A DNA stretch of 64,000 nt, taken from Micromonospora sp. WMMD1082. GTDB taxonomy: Bacteria; Actinomycetota; Actinomycetes; Mycobacteriales; Micromonosporaceae. The position numbers were made by a program, and so were the translations under genes. The notes under the pieces were generated by a model. That model saw only the letters and a list, made by a program, of their open reading frames with translations, ran no database searches and was not told the DNA's origin. Location of the stretch: the NCBI RefSeq assembly GCF_029626175.1, contig NZ_JARUBM010000002.1:2435001-2499000 (forward strand). Direction: 5' to 3'. Shown here in pieces: positions 18,001 to 20,498 of this stretch (positions within the stretch are counted from its first letter, which is position 1; each line of letters starts with the position of its first letter).

Positions 18001-19573
18001 TGGCCGTGTCGCCGGTCGGGGCACCGTCGACCGCCGGCGCAGCGGTTGCGTCGGTCGTCGGCGCCACCGTCGCGTCCGCGGCCGGCGACGCGAGGCTGAT
18101 CGAGCCCGCTCCGCTGTCCGGTACCGTGGTGGCGCCGTTCTGGGTCGTGGCCGCGCCGGTGTCGACGTTCCCGGCGCCGGAGGTGCCGCCCGCACCGCTG
18201 GAACTGCCGGCGCCGTCCGCGCCGGAGCCACCGACGCTCGCGCCGGTGCTGCCCCCCGATGTCGAGCCGGTGCCGCTGCCGGCACCGGTCGAGCCGGCAC
18301 CCGAGGTACTGCCGCCCGTCGAGCCGGCACCCGAGGTGGAACTGCCGCCGGTCGAGCCGGCACCCGCGCCGTTCGTGCCGCCGAGGTCGCCCAGGCCGCC
18401 GAGACCGTTCGCGCCTCCGACGCCGAGGGACGGGTCGACGCCACCCGCGCCGACACCGGCGCCGGGCGTTACCGATATCCCCCCGATCCTGTCGATGACG
18501 ATGTTGGTGACCTTTGCCGCCACGTTGCCGCTTGCGCTGCCGACCAGGGTCGCCCCGGTGCGGCCGGCACCGCTGGCGAACCCGCCGAGGAAGGCGTCCG
18601 CGCCCGGCATGGCCCACTGCCCGTTGACCGAGCCGTTGGCAAGCACGCTGGCAGCGGGAGAGATGATGGCGTTCTGCATGCCGGAGGCGAGGCTGGTGCT
18701 CCCCCAGCGGACCATGCCGCTGCCCCGGAACGAGAGCTGCGACGGGCTGAAGGAGAAGGGCATGCGGGGCGCTGCCCGCCGGCCGGCCCAGCTCATGCCG
18801 GTGCCGAGCACCGCACCGTAGGCGCCGCCCACGCCGGCGGTGACGGTCCGGCGAGTGTCCCACGACCGCCGCTCACCGCTGTTCATCTGGTACGCCTGGG
18901 CGCCGACGTCGATGATCAGCTCTTCGCCGATCTCCTCGAGCAACTCCAGACCGAGGCGGGTGAGACCGCGCCGGAACCCCTGGCTGGTGACCATCTGCCC
19001 GAGCCTCGTCCCGGCCACCCGCAGTGCCGCCCGCGCCCCCGCCCGGGTGAGCAGTTGCCGCCCCATCTGGGCGATCAGCCGCCGGAAGGCGATCGTCACC
19101 GCCTGCCGACCGCCGGCCAGGATGCCCGGGATGGCACCGGCCGAGACGCCGCCCAGCCAGGCCATCAGCAGTGCGACGAAGACCGCGATGACGGTGATGA
19201 TGACCGCGATCAGCACGGTCAGCTTGGCGTACTCGATCTCCAGGGCCGCCTGGTCACAGCCGGCGGCGTACGCGGCGGCGATCTCCTGGATCAACGGCAG
19301 GCCGGTGTTGGGGTCGACCCCGATCTGGTTCCACAGCCCGCCGAACGCTTCGCCGGCGCCGCCGCCCCAGCTCTGGAGGATCTTCATCACCGCCGGGTCG
19401 GCCTGACCCAGCGTCTCGCTGATCGTGTCCGCCAACGCCTGCCACGCGTCGGCGAGATCCCGCATCCGATCCTCGTCGCCGCTGGGCCACGCCTCTCCCG
19501 CGCTCACCCAGCAGATGGCATCCCAGACCCAGGTGTACTCGCCGAACGAGTTTCTGGGATTGGGTACCGCCAC
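3050..19573 (-). CDS. Giant WXG100-like multi-warhead polymorphic toxin frame
   Basis: A continuous 5,507-codon frame starting at GTG 19573, eight bases after AAGGGG. Residues 1-100 match the CpnT-type WXG100-like export domain (WPSGDEDRMRDLADAW, WGGG). A transmembrane stretch lies at ~118-141 and a Pro/Thr/Gly/Ser-rich stalk at ~385-920. Warheads follow: deaminase ~930-1095, papain-fold ~1160-1300 and ~1411-1635, RelA/SpoT-like ~1745-2020, papain-fold ~2163-2392 and ~2499-2724, Rossmann/FAD-like ~2828-3665, calpain-like ~3927-4650 and ~4651-5375. Residues 1-1635 are uninterrupted conventional coding. Beyond that the frame runs through four +1-frame immunity genes and, at residues ~3669-3912, antisense to another gene. 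Whether translation continues to 3050, or later modules are displaced cassettes, cannot be settled from sequence. ESX export is inferred from the N-terminus and the adjacent locus. No stop lies between modules. The last ~95 codons after the final calpain domain are unassigned. Confidence 0.65.
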   Translation of the reverse strand: MAVPNPRNSFGEYTWVWDAICWVSAGEAWPSGDEDRMRDLADAWQALADTISETLGQADPAVMKILQSWGGGAGEAFGGLWNQIGVDPNTGLPLIQEIAAAYAAGCDQAALEIEYAKLTVLIAVIITVIAVFVALLMAWLGGVSAGAIPGILAGGRQAVTIAFRRLIAQMGRQLLTRAGARAALRVAGTRLGQMVTSQGFRRGLTRLGLELLEEIGEELIIDVGAQAYQMNSGERRSWDTRRTVTAGVGGAYGAVLGTGMSWAGRRAAPRMPFSFSPSQLSFRGSGMVRWGSTSLASGMQNAIISPAASVLANGSVNGQWAMPGADAFLGGFASGAGRTGATLVGSASGNVAAKVTNIVIDRIGGISVTPGAGVGAGGVDPSLGVGGANGLGGLGDLGGTNGAGAGSTGGSSTSGAGSTGGSTSGAGSTGAGSGTGSTSGGSTGASVGGSGADGAGSSSGAGGTSGAGNVDTGAATTQNGATTVPDSGAGSISLASPAADATVAPTTDATAAPAVDGAPTGDTATADGSSRVDGSPGTVAGVPADVAATAPGGVPTEGTTVEGGATDTTGRNATPDSQGTPVAASPDTASPDTASPETGSPATGSPGIGSPATGSPDTASPGADRTTTGSTDQTGAGPVAGPQPDATTTTPTPGDGSTGPGRTLTDTPTSDFADPGPVADQAGSVTVDTPPAVLPGVPPVTPVAAPPAAPVVTPPGNVTPTGTPVPASATGPSATTGPAVASTPNAATPTTTGTPPAGTNTQSTTGNTATQPAPGRTTPAGPVVDPAAANSAGSISLAPTTGPTSTDPTQPAGPSQQVEPTQDQPATPAPAVPAQTAGIEPTAASPDRTPAADTDPNPDRTDPGQRTTADGPVVVPVPASSGTLHGGPPAPSVDTGPVDPQTLKRSEGPTGRGTHSWHLDPTSVDGDPTGPDAERAVIEASRTLAETVRTEVKAGTISKGKQPGMAGALLMPNGDITTHTSMTADKSTNPATQPAVHPLAQAALDRAAAALGTSKGGGHGKCAEVALVSDQLYLLEQQWRDAGEPGNFEQYALNAFDSAKIVTHQVATARSGGVTYELGHYRPPCRSCAHFLPQFNIEPITDPARDVAAYQPSVPGVVGNGPSLSDSRPYGHLDGLVPPDQADQDALDSAVPRDPGTGRPTVHPDPRSGSWAGLLNDGGPTVPGRSTNCADVGLSVLSTWYGRPDVAAPTVPSSEVERGSTARQEQALRSTFGHHGSGAPALDAVAEALRAAGPGAAALVIGQWPGDSGRAHTWNAVNHNGTIIWVDGQRGLVSDVDPLYAGEVDGVWSIVLDAEGDPVRPVSTGDTTTAPVPPASTADVPTATQPTGRDQDAGPAGRPGADADTTGSDVTPGDSNRERNPDPNSESDPVADAEANPDPAAWPDMRGWPMPDTRQFGPDQLAPLEDPRYQDDVADSLRTPDGYETFADPSTHPYGQLINDGGPDQPGRADNCVDNVLAALASFNGDPQVSHPRWPDRLDDGSLDTELGELDGFGRIESWIGGEWTGDNDALPGTPAERSAALADRYEQLYQRVLAAGPGSAAVVAVDWLGFDESTGDPLVDADGHTQGAGQHVFLLVYPQDADGPVWWDPQFGSTTTDSVPGDYVGLTHNLWSMEVQPGHADEQGGSPAVDDQAARDGQPGSGLPVRVRLGSPGDALPAAADAGPAAGPGSVHHRPDGGGDRASQPAATTDHEAVRGGPAGGPDHRPSGLADTGSDGLSGASPDGDPAARPYLDGLPETDQATLLDALTGARVDADQILADLHGVNAEVNARLGLTGEDALTTLGEQHRVKGAESLARKFRTELEPLGYDIGSALDTVNDVVRFSVRGPESEAYGPAVDTILSSLEAQGYQVTDLKNFWHDGNRFFGLNCTLTSPSGRTFELQFPTATSYAIGSQTHAPYEVMRDPAQSPAGRVHAFLDILAINKANGIAASMPGGMDTSRFDPPKDTSFAKWMSSPRQASMRESYLDWLGQQGRTFADMLAARGLAVSDLPGLDLDLMGGVHGAADVRLLPPPETGRSGRPTGQPDRGGGQHRADPGGDLGPVDGGLGVPPGRGGGDPVGEPGTPRDPAGGPGDGGTPGGALRDGAVADGGRTDGDLPLGGLTADIGETGTRAGDPSGAGPASPDANPAGPSSVPLGTDHGLPQTRRLGPGELAPLEDPSYQWDVEQSLRTPEGYAVFADPSTHPYGTLVNDGGPSQSGRSNNCLDCSLSALSSFYGDPRVSFPRWPDVRPDGSIETVTGEASGLDRAEEWLGADWSGGSDGLPTTPAERAAAVAEQYAQLHQRVAEAGPGSAALVVAEWVKRDRHTGELLLDGGNVQIQDSHALVLVYPEGAEGPVWWDPQRGMTWPQPPAAYLSQTYALWSMVIPVEGVSDDGGRGAGADQAPTGHGERDRAASVRVRLAGEGAAVATGTGGGQAAGPRELHHRPDGSDHSTDESAGTAADHGVHAGPPGGPDDGSAGLADGGPDGLTYDGAGPSLPEGRRFGPGELAPLEDSRFQDDLAASLYAPEGYAVFADPSTHPYGQLVNDGGPDQPGRGNNCVDCSLAALASFHGDPQVSVPRWADRFDDGSIDRISGERGGLERAEAWIGGAWIGGPGNLPGDLSARTDAVAAQYAELYQRVADAGPGASALVVADWLFLDDAGNVLLDDAGRPEIDGSHAFVIVFPADADAPVWWDPQTGTTSTDMPAADVRETHALWAMMMPDGEGRVDRGRGADADQPTAADRESDRASGVRVWLAGPGETLGAGPGLGDTRGPGELHHRPVGSDHGPLQPAAPTGDGGVRPGATRGPDQGSTGLARAGTDGLTDPGGPPAPPGPASATTAADGPDLRQAAAGTTFGGALLDADPARTAAAVQTALTSGPLPDGASVDPATATVTLTTPDGPYQVRIELSDPPADTPVAPVATIQYTADGAVVQVSTGAHPDHVRRAVAATLAEADTIAQQRADGIRFDATTALTEGARPEGDGTRVLTARDIGHLAELRVVLADSATVADPAQAAQLRAEALSLLVASGLLEQDPTHAVHGLGGNVPIVGPVAAQARLDLIRAHLGPVAAQVETLIGLAHTDGQQLVADLRAAQSAIRAEARAWAQQATALRNDADLALTGRVDAELDTAPDHVFGRLVIGGGWAATADFVTMGAAADTGSGLPPVLCVSQGHDPWAERQALLMGQIPAELELPGLPFQPADLAEEGTQFTPSDVFADAVGAARALSGMPTYQGTATAITPRPVDAVGWPDGANFRVTVGGRDFFTASVDIASGPGPSRVPSVPATTTGHYVDPTTGYRVDRSGPTPVFHAPDGSTVDPDTLPPAVRAVLGGSGTGLSDLPLLADLAGRPTDPLVVDPISGFAVDPSTGQVFDPDGGPVDPSALPDEVAARLGHSPDGSFGDPRPAAPSVDFGGQNLADAYRPGDRVLVFGAGASGAWDIEQAVASPAASVDWSARAVDPPPDQLTGDPARDAEARIRHSFGGGYNRRNTLPEIGAYSATVQGQVDQSLREIVSLRHTVDGGFLVEFTDGSRQAYDRVVLSIGQAADFPGGVANLLSGVGLEPLEGPPAVENSETDVLGLRDGSGQLRVLGAASVAPGVVAATATPAAVRALLVAQAAALPDDSRGIQPSIRFHAQRITEANRPGVAPTGGRSTAPAPRPDPDGSDVDVPGRTLPGPLDVQPGQRPVPVDESLPERGRFDPDRPAVDVLAEAVRQDLDPVAVELDVTQAGQVPAGGEGLRPLGADVAAGQSKPAQPAQARRPGEVSDTAITDRAPAQVQPDQALEQGRRGDLGGVPDSAGQHQVPDGNRPPDLDPVVEEGGGAHRDRFDESTPHPPLVDQVLDRTGEPGTELAPEPQASRGTATVDVEADQLGVLGVGGLDGVGVSSAQVEVVGVGEDGGVDLGGRGHDGSVSTAGSITASAVPGSTFHGLGRPAADPAAVLDVARSALPQVAPYAQVDAVVPTGVDRFEIRSAGQYPLTVRLTTGPLTDAVVAQSTRNPDGTFTVTVSDRAADQVVARALAHEVAELVALHESGRPLVGPLDPGVDHGPIDPAGLTAHDRGRLAEIRLLAAAYAGADPATRLAVRAEIDALADHLGLRVGDPDIRARWALLPRDVLAHLMQLSAPTITPEAVSSVLAGAATLTEVERIRMIDYRSRLAPDFQVPAQAELDARLRELAAGAEHAQSSMPRMPAFAGQIVALPTKQLDRIRVVDPQLADRLAAEGIYVDLTGRYDLRPYMATGVPAIDLGAARPAFHLTTEAGRQSQLHEDRQRSRAALRGLPGGQGVTLLTDHDFHYQGTARWMGLVPDVLTEALRGITPAPPPPAGRVETASSQGPSGDTRVVADRVTLPPDAPNKPGPAYGPALDARTGQPPPLFDGPPKREDVQQGALGDCGMIAVIGSVAGHLPDTVARMFQPNPDGSVDVLLHEASGPGQTVTPTGRHLRVTVWPDVPLHPHSNGRSAYADQSVVGTAWASLLEKAIAAIDRTWAQQRHNQWQQQWTARPGVDAAQAAPLGYARLGNGSRRLVQAELLTQLTGLPTGVSQLDPTPGREADAEARLAALLAAGSPLITGTRPADAYSSYPGGKPPHGLYAGHAYEIVSVANGQVQLRNPWNSSHPSPMPVRAFLDLMSPWYAHVELARSTVAALPGSEFHGQGRPVADATAVADRARTVLPALAEPIGADQVVTVAPDTVEVRSAGLEPLRIRVTAGSLADGVVAQTVRNLGGTFTLTISDRAADGTIDRAVAHEAAELLARHETGEATVGLFDQGVADGPIDPAGLTARDRGRLAELRLMAAGYAQADAPARLAMRVEIDALVDRLGLRWGTPEAAARLAVLPGDVWNHVMRLSLPIITPDAVAGVLAHSPTQTAVERFRAIDYRSRLAPDFQPPPAAALDATLRELAVHGERSQSSLPRMPALAGQVIGVPPALLDPIRQVDPRLADRIAAEGIYVDLTGRFDLRPYTLDGAPEFPLTGSAPAFDLSTEAGRKALLSEDRSRVGATFRVTYGSNPAAMAVLSTHTFHYVTDARLMALVPNALTDALRAMLPPEPAVEVEVEPTETLGEIAVVADRVTLPAPNPKRPVEYGSPRDARTGQPAPLFDGPPRREQVRQGMLGDCGMLASMAAVAGHRPDALARLFQPNPDGTVDVLLHESTVLGDAMTPTGRRLRITVHPDVPLRSVAHGQTAYADQHLNGTAWASLLEKALAAVDRTWSGQRHEQWQTNWRAWHSEDNPLRSAPTGYARMHVGSTPQMQAELLTQLTGSPSRMSVFDGRPGQEAAVQAQLAALLASGSPVITGTRPERTYPQAIRKQLPFGLVAGHAYEVIAVADGQVWLRNPWNRDHPDPMPVRDFLDLTSGAYAHLDSADPAVAAHAVVVPGRSTAPDPSPVFPSPLMPSVPEPRRPEASVGATARPRRHSLGRTYLDDERATIGYHALLGPDGTVNGLLVVVSSEQGQRSAHWTSGGAPGEGGSVPIMRVEAERIARELLGFTLPPEPALYEMVDG
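3450..5622 (-). other. Calpain-like protease module 2 of the giant toxin
   Basis: Residues ~4651-5375 of the long frame. An N-terminal conserved half begins GSEFHGQGRP and includes AHEAAELLARHE. A papain/calpain-clan (C2) cysteine protease domain follows: QGMLGDCGML carries the nucleophile Cys ~5121, GHAYEV the His ~5324 and RNPWN the Asn ~5340. All three catalytic residues are present, so the module is predicted active. It is a full-length tandem copy of the module at 5623-7795. Confidence 0.75.
5623..7795 (-). other. Calpain-like protease module 1 of the giant toxin
   Basis: Residues ~3927-4650. It has the same architecture as its tandem copy: the opening GSTFHGLGRP, AHEVAELVALHE, then the protease domain with Cys ~4398 (GALGDCGMI), His ~4600 (GHAYEI) and Asn ~4616 (RNPWN). 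No immunity-type reading frame separates the two copies, unlike the other warheads. It begins about 40 bases downstream, on the minus strand, of the first codon of the opposing gene at 7838. Confidence 0.75.
7838..8569 (+). CDS. TIGR02996-domain leucine-rich-repeat protein, antisense to the toxin frame
   Basis: A protein of 243 residues. It opens with a TIGR02996 signature (EIYAAILANPDDLDLRRRYAD, then HAELIRLDIN). Ribonuclease-inhibitor-type leucine-rich repeats follow at ~130-200 (LVGLDLSGSPIGDGG, LRWLGLSSCDIGAEGAEAL). Such LRR surfaces bind proteins, so an immunity or toxin-binding role is inferred from position only. It lies wholly inside the minus-strand giant frame. Its codons pair exactly with that frame's codons, so the antisense third positions are its first positions. 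CGATACG lies about seven bases before the ATG, which lacks a ribosome binding site, suggesting a leaderless transcript. A recognisable conserved domain makes this strand the genuine coding strand here. Confidence 0.82.
   Translation: MATPAEIYAAILANPDDLDLRRRYADAIEATDPEHAELIRLDINGGSTPRRLRLWRKLGPRLARPVEDLVDEWRVRRGFVESVTMRAAAFLDHGIEVWRAVPVRHLVLTGAVGHTAEVAASPLLESLVGLDLSGSPIGDGGVRHLAGSTRLGRLRWLGLSSCDIGAEGAEALAASRNLPSLRYVEFDRNRVEILPYGFGQDIDGRSIRVETPPLGQRLIDRYGPLPWLDVQWAWKGPPRYIDV
8580..11092 (-). other. Rossmann/FAD-like module of the giant toxin
   Basis: Residues ~2828-3665. A helical N-terminal part (VLTARDIGHLAELRVVLAD) precedes a nucleotide-binding fold with RLVIGGGWAA (~3140) and DRVLVFGAGASGAWD (GxGxxG at 3435-3440), and a later VVLSIGQAADFPGG. 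Between the two glycine motifs sits an insertion rich in VDPxTG repeats. This resembles an FAD/NAD(P)-dependent oxidoreductase split by an insertion. No adjacent same-strand immunity gene was found for it. The opposing LRR gene follows directly. Confidence 0.55.
11095..11400 (-). CDS. Imm35/YrhB-like immunity protein 3, nested in the toxin frame
   Basis: A protein of 101 residues in the +1 frame within the giant toxin frame, directly after papain-fold domain 4. Family features shared with the nested genes at 12103 and 14359 are LTEDEALTLISRLLRTANP, FEFGWLARE, SYIIDRSGVIT and the tail GRQVWPEPEPTV. The short alpha/beta fold with a helix, an E-x-GW strand and an I-D-x-x-G-V hairpin resembles the Imm35/YrhB group of cytoplasmic immunity proteins. 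The ATG at 11400 has no ribosome binding site, but GAGAGGGG lies just before an in-frame TTG at 11385 that aligns with the start of the 12393 paralogue, so 11385 may be the true start. Its stop lies at the upstream edge of the next toxin module. The inferred target is papain-fold domain 4. Confidence 0.78.
   Translation of the reverse strand: MERGELTEDEALTLISRLLRTANPIVLREFEFGWLARERLSEQDRASGIHVGQGSYIIDRSGVITAHSSLPPRRVMEEYAQARREGRIKGRQVWPEPEPTV
11402..12079 (-). other. Papain-fold toxin domain 4 of the giant toxin
   Basis: Residues ~2499-2724. It opens with the repeated entry segment LPEGRRFGPGELAPLED and the block PEGYAVFADPSTHPYG. The catalytic Cys ~2561 lies in GRGNNCVDCSLAAL, the His ~2680 in GSHAFVIVFP and the acidic residue in WWDPQTG. 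The Cys-His-Asp order fits the papain-fold toxin family (glutamine-deamidase type) of polymorphic systems. It is closely related to papain-fold domains 2 and 3. Confidence 0.75.
12103..12393 (-). CDS. Imm35/YrhB-like immunity protein 2, nested in the toxin frame
   Basis: A protein of 96 residues in the +1 frame within the giant toxin frame. The sequence begins MTEDEALALIRRLLGTANE, continues with FEFGWLAKEQLSPQ and SYIIDRTGVIT, and ends in GRQVWPTADPTA, closely matching the nested paralogues. GGAAGGGG six bases before the ATG is a strong ribosome binding site embedded in the final codons of papain-fold domain 3. Its stop codon lies eight codons before the entry segment of papain-fold domain 4. 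Third codon positions are G/C-rich in this frame, as expected of a real gene. Position suggests it neutralises papain-fold domain 3. Confidence 0.83.
   Translation of the reverse strand: MTEDEALALIRRLLGTANEIELHPFEFGWLAKEQLSPQERAEGRQLGHGSYIIDRTGVITAQMSLPVPLLITEYTQARREGRTTGRQVWPTADPTA
12398..13087 (-). other. Papain-fold toxin domain 3 of the giant toxin
   Basis: Residues ~2163-2392. The entry segment LPQTRRLGPGELAPLED and PEGYAVFADPSTHPYG lead to the nucleophile Cys ~2225 (GRSNNCLDCSLSAL), His ~2344 (DSHALVLVYP) and WWDPQRG. The three predicted catalytic residues are intact. It ends where the nested immunity gene at 12393 starts. Confidence 0.75.
13204..13506 (-). CDS. Putative immunity protein for the RelA/SpoT-like module, nested
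   Basis: A protein of 100 residues in the same +1 frame as the other nested genes but unrelated in sequence. It begins MAPLTFGYFLLRRPDDP, has AVIWDRSTGAWAFRPDVAAAILW in the middle and ends in an acidic helix (PLPTEDELTEICRSAA). I do not recognise a named family. GGGGGG five bases upstream of the ATG gives a good ribosome binding site inside the last codons of the RelA/SpoT-like domain. Its position directly behind that toxin domain, its size and its acidity support an immunity role. The giant toxin frame reads through it as a Gly/Pro/Asp-rich linker. Confidence 0.72.
   Translation of the reverse strand: MAPLTFGYFLLRRPDDPAGPPVNLIAEADSTGPTQAVIWDRSTGAWAFRPDVAAAILWANPERHEIQQVDRATAEHQVAHFATVPLPTEDELTEICRSAA
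13514..14341 (-). other. RelA/SpoT-like nucleotidyltransferase module of the giant toxin
   Basis: Residues ~1745-2020. RVKGAESLARKF (R1809, K1811, S1815) resembles the RxKxxxS substrate motif of (p)ppGpp synthetases. DTVNDVVRFSV resembles the D-x-x-G-x-R strand, and the block ending FELQFPT (E1901, Q1903) matches the E-x-Q motif. This order is typical of the RelA/SpoT synthetase fold used by toxic small alarmone synthetases. No hydrolase domain is present. The expected reaction is pyrophosphate transfer to a nucleotide or RNA; the acceptor cannot be read from sequence. Confidence 0.68.
14359..14655 (-). CDS. Imm35/YrhB-like immunity protein 1, nested in the toxin frame
   Basis: A protein of 98 residues in the +1 frame, beginning MPMSREEARQLMIRLLGTDN, with FEFGWAAQETLSPQQR, VFIIDQTGVVT and GRQVWPTPDPTD. 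It is a clear paralogue of the nested genes at 12103 and 11095. GGAGGTG ten bases before the ATG is a near-ideal ribosome binding site lying within the codons for WSMEV of papain-fold domain 2. Over its first 25 codons, 23 end in G or C, against 10 of 25 in the overlapping toxin frame, so this is the frame under coding bias. The inferred role is cytoplasmic neutralisation of papain-fold domain 2. The next toxin module begins just after its stop. Confidence 0.85.
   Translation of the reverse strand: MPMSREEARQLMIRLLGTDNPVAVFPFEFGWAAQETLSPQQRTQGRQLGQGVFIIDQTGVVTAHPSLPPPLIMKRYAAARREGRITGRQVWPTPDPTD
14669..15343 (-). other. Papain-fold toxin domain 2 of the giant toxin
   Basis: Residues ~1411-1635. 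The entry segment PDTRQFGPDQLAPLED is followed by FADPSTHPYG, the nucleophile Cys ~1472 (GRADNCVDNVL), His ~1592 (GQHVFLLVYP) and WWDPQFG. It is the last warhead in the uninterrupted conventional coding part of the frame and is followed by the first nested immunity gene. Confidence 0.75.
15674..16096 (-). other. Papain-fold toxin domain 1 of the giant toxin
   Basis: Residues ~1160-1300. LLNDGGPTVPGRSTNCADVGLS carries Cys ~1189, HTWNAV the His ~1272 and WVDGQRG the acidic residue. It is a shorter, more divergent relative of the other three and has no nested immunity gene behind it. An Asp/Pro-rich linker leads directly to domain 2. Confidence 0.7.
16289..16786 (-). other. YwqJ-type deaminase domain of the giant toxin
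   Basis: Residues ~930-1095. HGKCAE (Cys ~1022 and the catalytic Glu) and PPCRSC (~1082-1088) form the C-x-E plus PCxxC zinc site of the YwqJ branch of the nucleic-acid deaminase superfamily. TTHTSM precedes them as in the stand-alone homologue at 36763-37146. The substrate is unknown. Confidence 0.75.
17721..17825. repeat. Seven 15-base tandem repeats in the toxin stalk
   Basis: Seven head-to-tail 15-mers of consensus GTGTCGGGCGAGCCG on the plus strand encode repeated five-residue units such as GSPDT, ASPDT and GSPAT on the minus strand. The repeat lies in the Pro/Thr/Ser stalk between the membrane segment and the deaminase domain, and its copy number is likely to vary between strains by slippage. 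Confidence 0.85.
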
Positions 19574-19616
19574 CCCTTGTGCCCCTTATCCTTGCCGACG
19601 CGCAGCCGGCGAACGA

Positions 19617-19958
19617 CTACTTGTCGTCGCCGCCGAACAGCGTCTTGACCATGTCGTCGACGTCGACACTGCCCTCGACCGCGCCCTTGACGGTCGGCCC
19701 CAGCACCTCGACAAGGGGCACGAGATCCGCGGCCATCCCGAGGACCAGCGTTGCTGGCTGGTCGTCACCGCCGAGATAGTCCTTGTTGAACTCGTTTCCC
19801 GGCTCGTCGTCGCCCCAGGGCTTCTCCCCGTTCAGCGTCTCGATGGTCGCCGAGAGGTTCTGCCAGTTCATCGCCAGCCGGGATCCGGCGGCGCCGAGGC
19901 TGTTGGCGCCCTCCAGCGCCGCATCGGGCTTGACGAAGGTCTCGCGCAGCTCACTCAT
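19617..19958 (-). CDS. Small WXG100-like protein of the toxin operon
   Basis: A protein of 113 residues: an N-terminal helical pair, the motif NWQNLSATIETL, then KPWGDDEPGNEF and a C-terminal acidic tail ending GGDDK. The W-G-x-D-E-x-G-x-x-F pattern is typical of WXG100-like ESX substrates or chaperone partners encoded just before large toxins. It starts at ATG 19958 behind GGGGAGGAAAG and overlaps the YbaB stop by four bases (ATGA). The giant toxin start lies 43 bases downstream. It probably forms a co-secreted or chaperoning dimer with the toxin N-terminal domain; this is inferred from context. Confidence 0.82.
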   Translation of the reverse strand: MSELRETFVKPDAALEGANSLGAAGSRLAMNWQNLSATIETLNGEKPWGDDEPGNEFNKDYLGGDDQPATLVLGMAADLVPLVEVLGPTVKGAVEGSVDVDDMVKTLFGGDDK

Positions 19959-20347
19959 CGTCTTTCCTCCCCGGGCAGGTCGCTGTCCAACTGGCGGAAG
20001 ATGCCGTCGAGATCGTGATCGATGTAGGCCTGGAACTGGCTGTCCGGCACGAAGGGCCGGACCAGCTTCTCGACCTCGGCCATGGCCTTCTCGGTGGCCC
20101 GCCGGATCGTCTCGGTGACGGTGGCGGAGAGCTCCTTCGAGTTTGGCCGGCGGTAGATGCGCGGGTCGAACTCGACCTTCGTCACCTGGCCGCGCGGCCC
20201 CACGGTGACGCTCACCAGGCCATCGTCGGAAGTGACCGTGGCCTCCACCGCCTTGAGCTGCTGCTGGAGATCCCCGACCCCGGAGCGCATCCGCTCGAAC
20301 TGGGCCATCAGCTCGTCGGCACGGGCGCGCAGCGCCTGTACGTCCAT
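19955..20347 (-). CDS. YbaB/EbfC-family DNA-binding protein
   Basis: A protein of 130 residues with the YbaB/EbfC core: an N-terminal coiled helix (LRARADELMAQFERMRSGVGDL), then DGLVSVTVGPRGQVTKVEFDP and a C-terminal helix (TETIRRATEKAMAEVEKLV). The family binds DNA as dimers and acts as nucleoid-associated protein. In actinomycete ESX toxin operons a YbaB member is often the first gene, as here, so a local regulatory role or a structural WXG-like role is possible. The start is ATG 20347 with GGGGAAGGAAC upstream. It couples translationally to the WXG100-like gene by ATGA. A divergent 151-base region shared with the mycosin gene at 20499 should hold both promoters. Confidence 0.88.
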   Translation of the reverse strand: MDVQALRARADELMAQFERMRSGVGDLQQQLKAVEATVTSDDGLVSVTVGPRGQVTKVEFDPRIYRRPNSKELSATVTETIRRATEKAMAEVEKLVRPFVPDSQFQAYIDHDLDGIFRQLDSDLPGEERR

Positions 20348-20498
20348 GGCGTGTTCCTTCCCCGCGCACGTCCATCTGCCGCCCGCGCCCGGGCGTGACG
20401 ACTCGACCATACTTAATGGGCACGACATCGGCGTGCCCGGTTCGCGGTCCGCTCGCCGATAGGATGCACCGGCACCGGTTGACGGGAGGCGTGCAGGC

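Noticed and set aside
16517..19648. A plus-strand open frame of over 1,000 codons opposite the toxin N-terminus
   Set aside because: The translation is Arg/Gly-rich without recognisable domains, while the minus strand encodes a WXG100-like domain, membrane helix and stalk. It is an antisense shadow of high-G+C coding.
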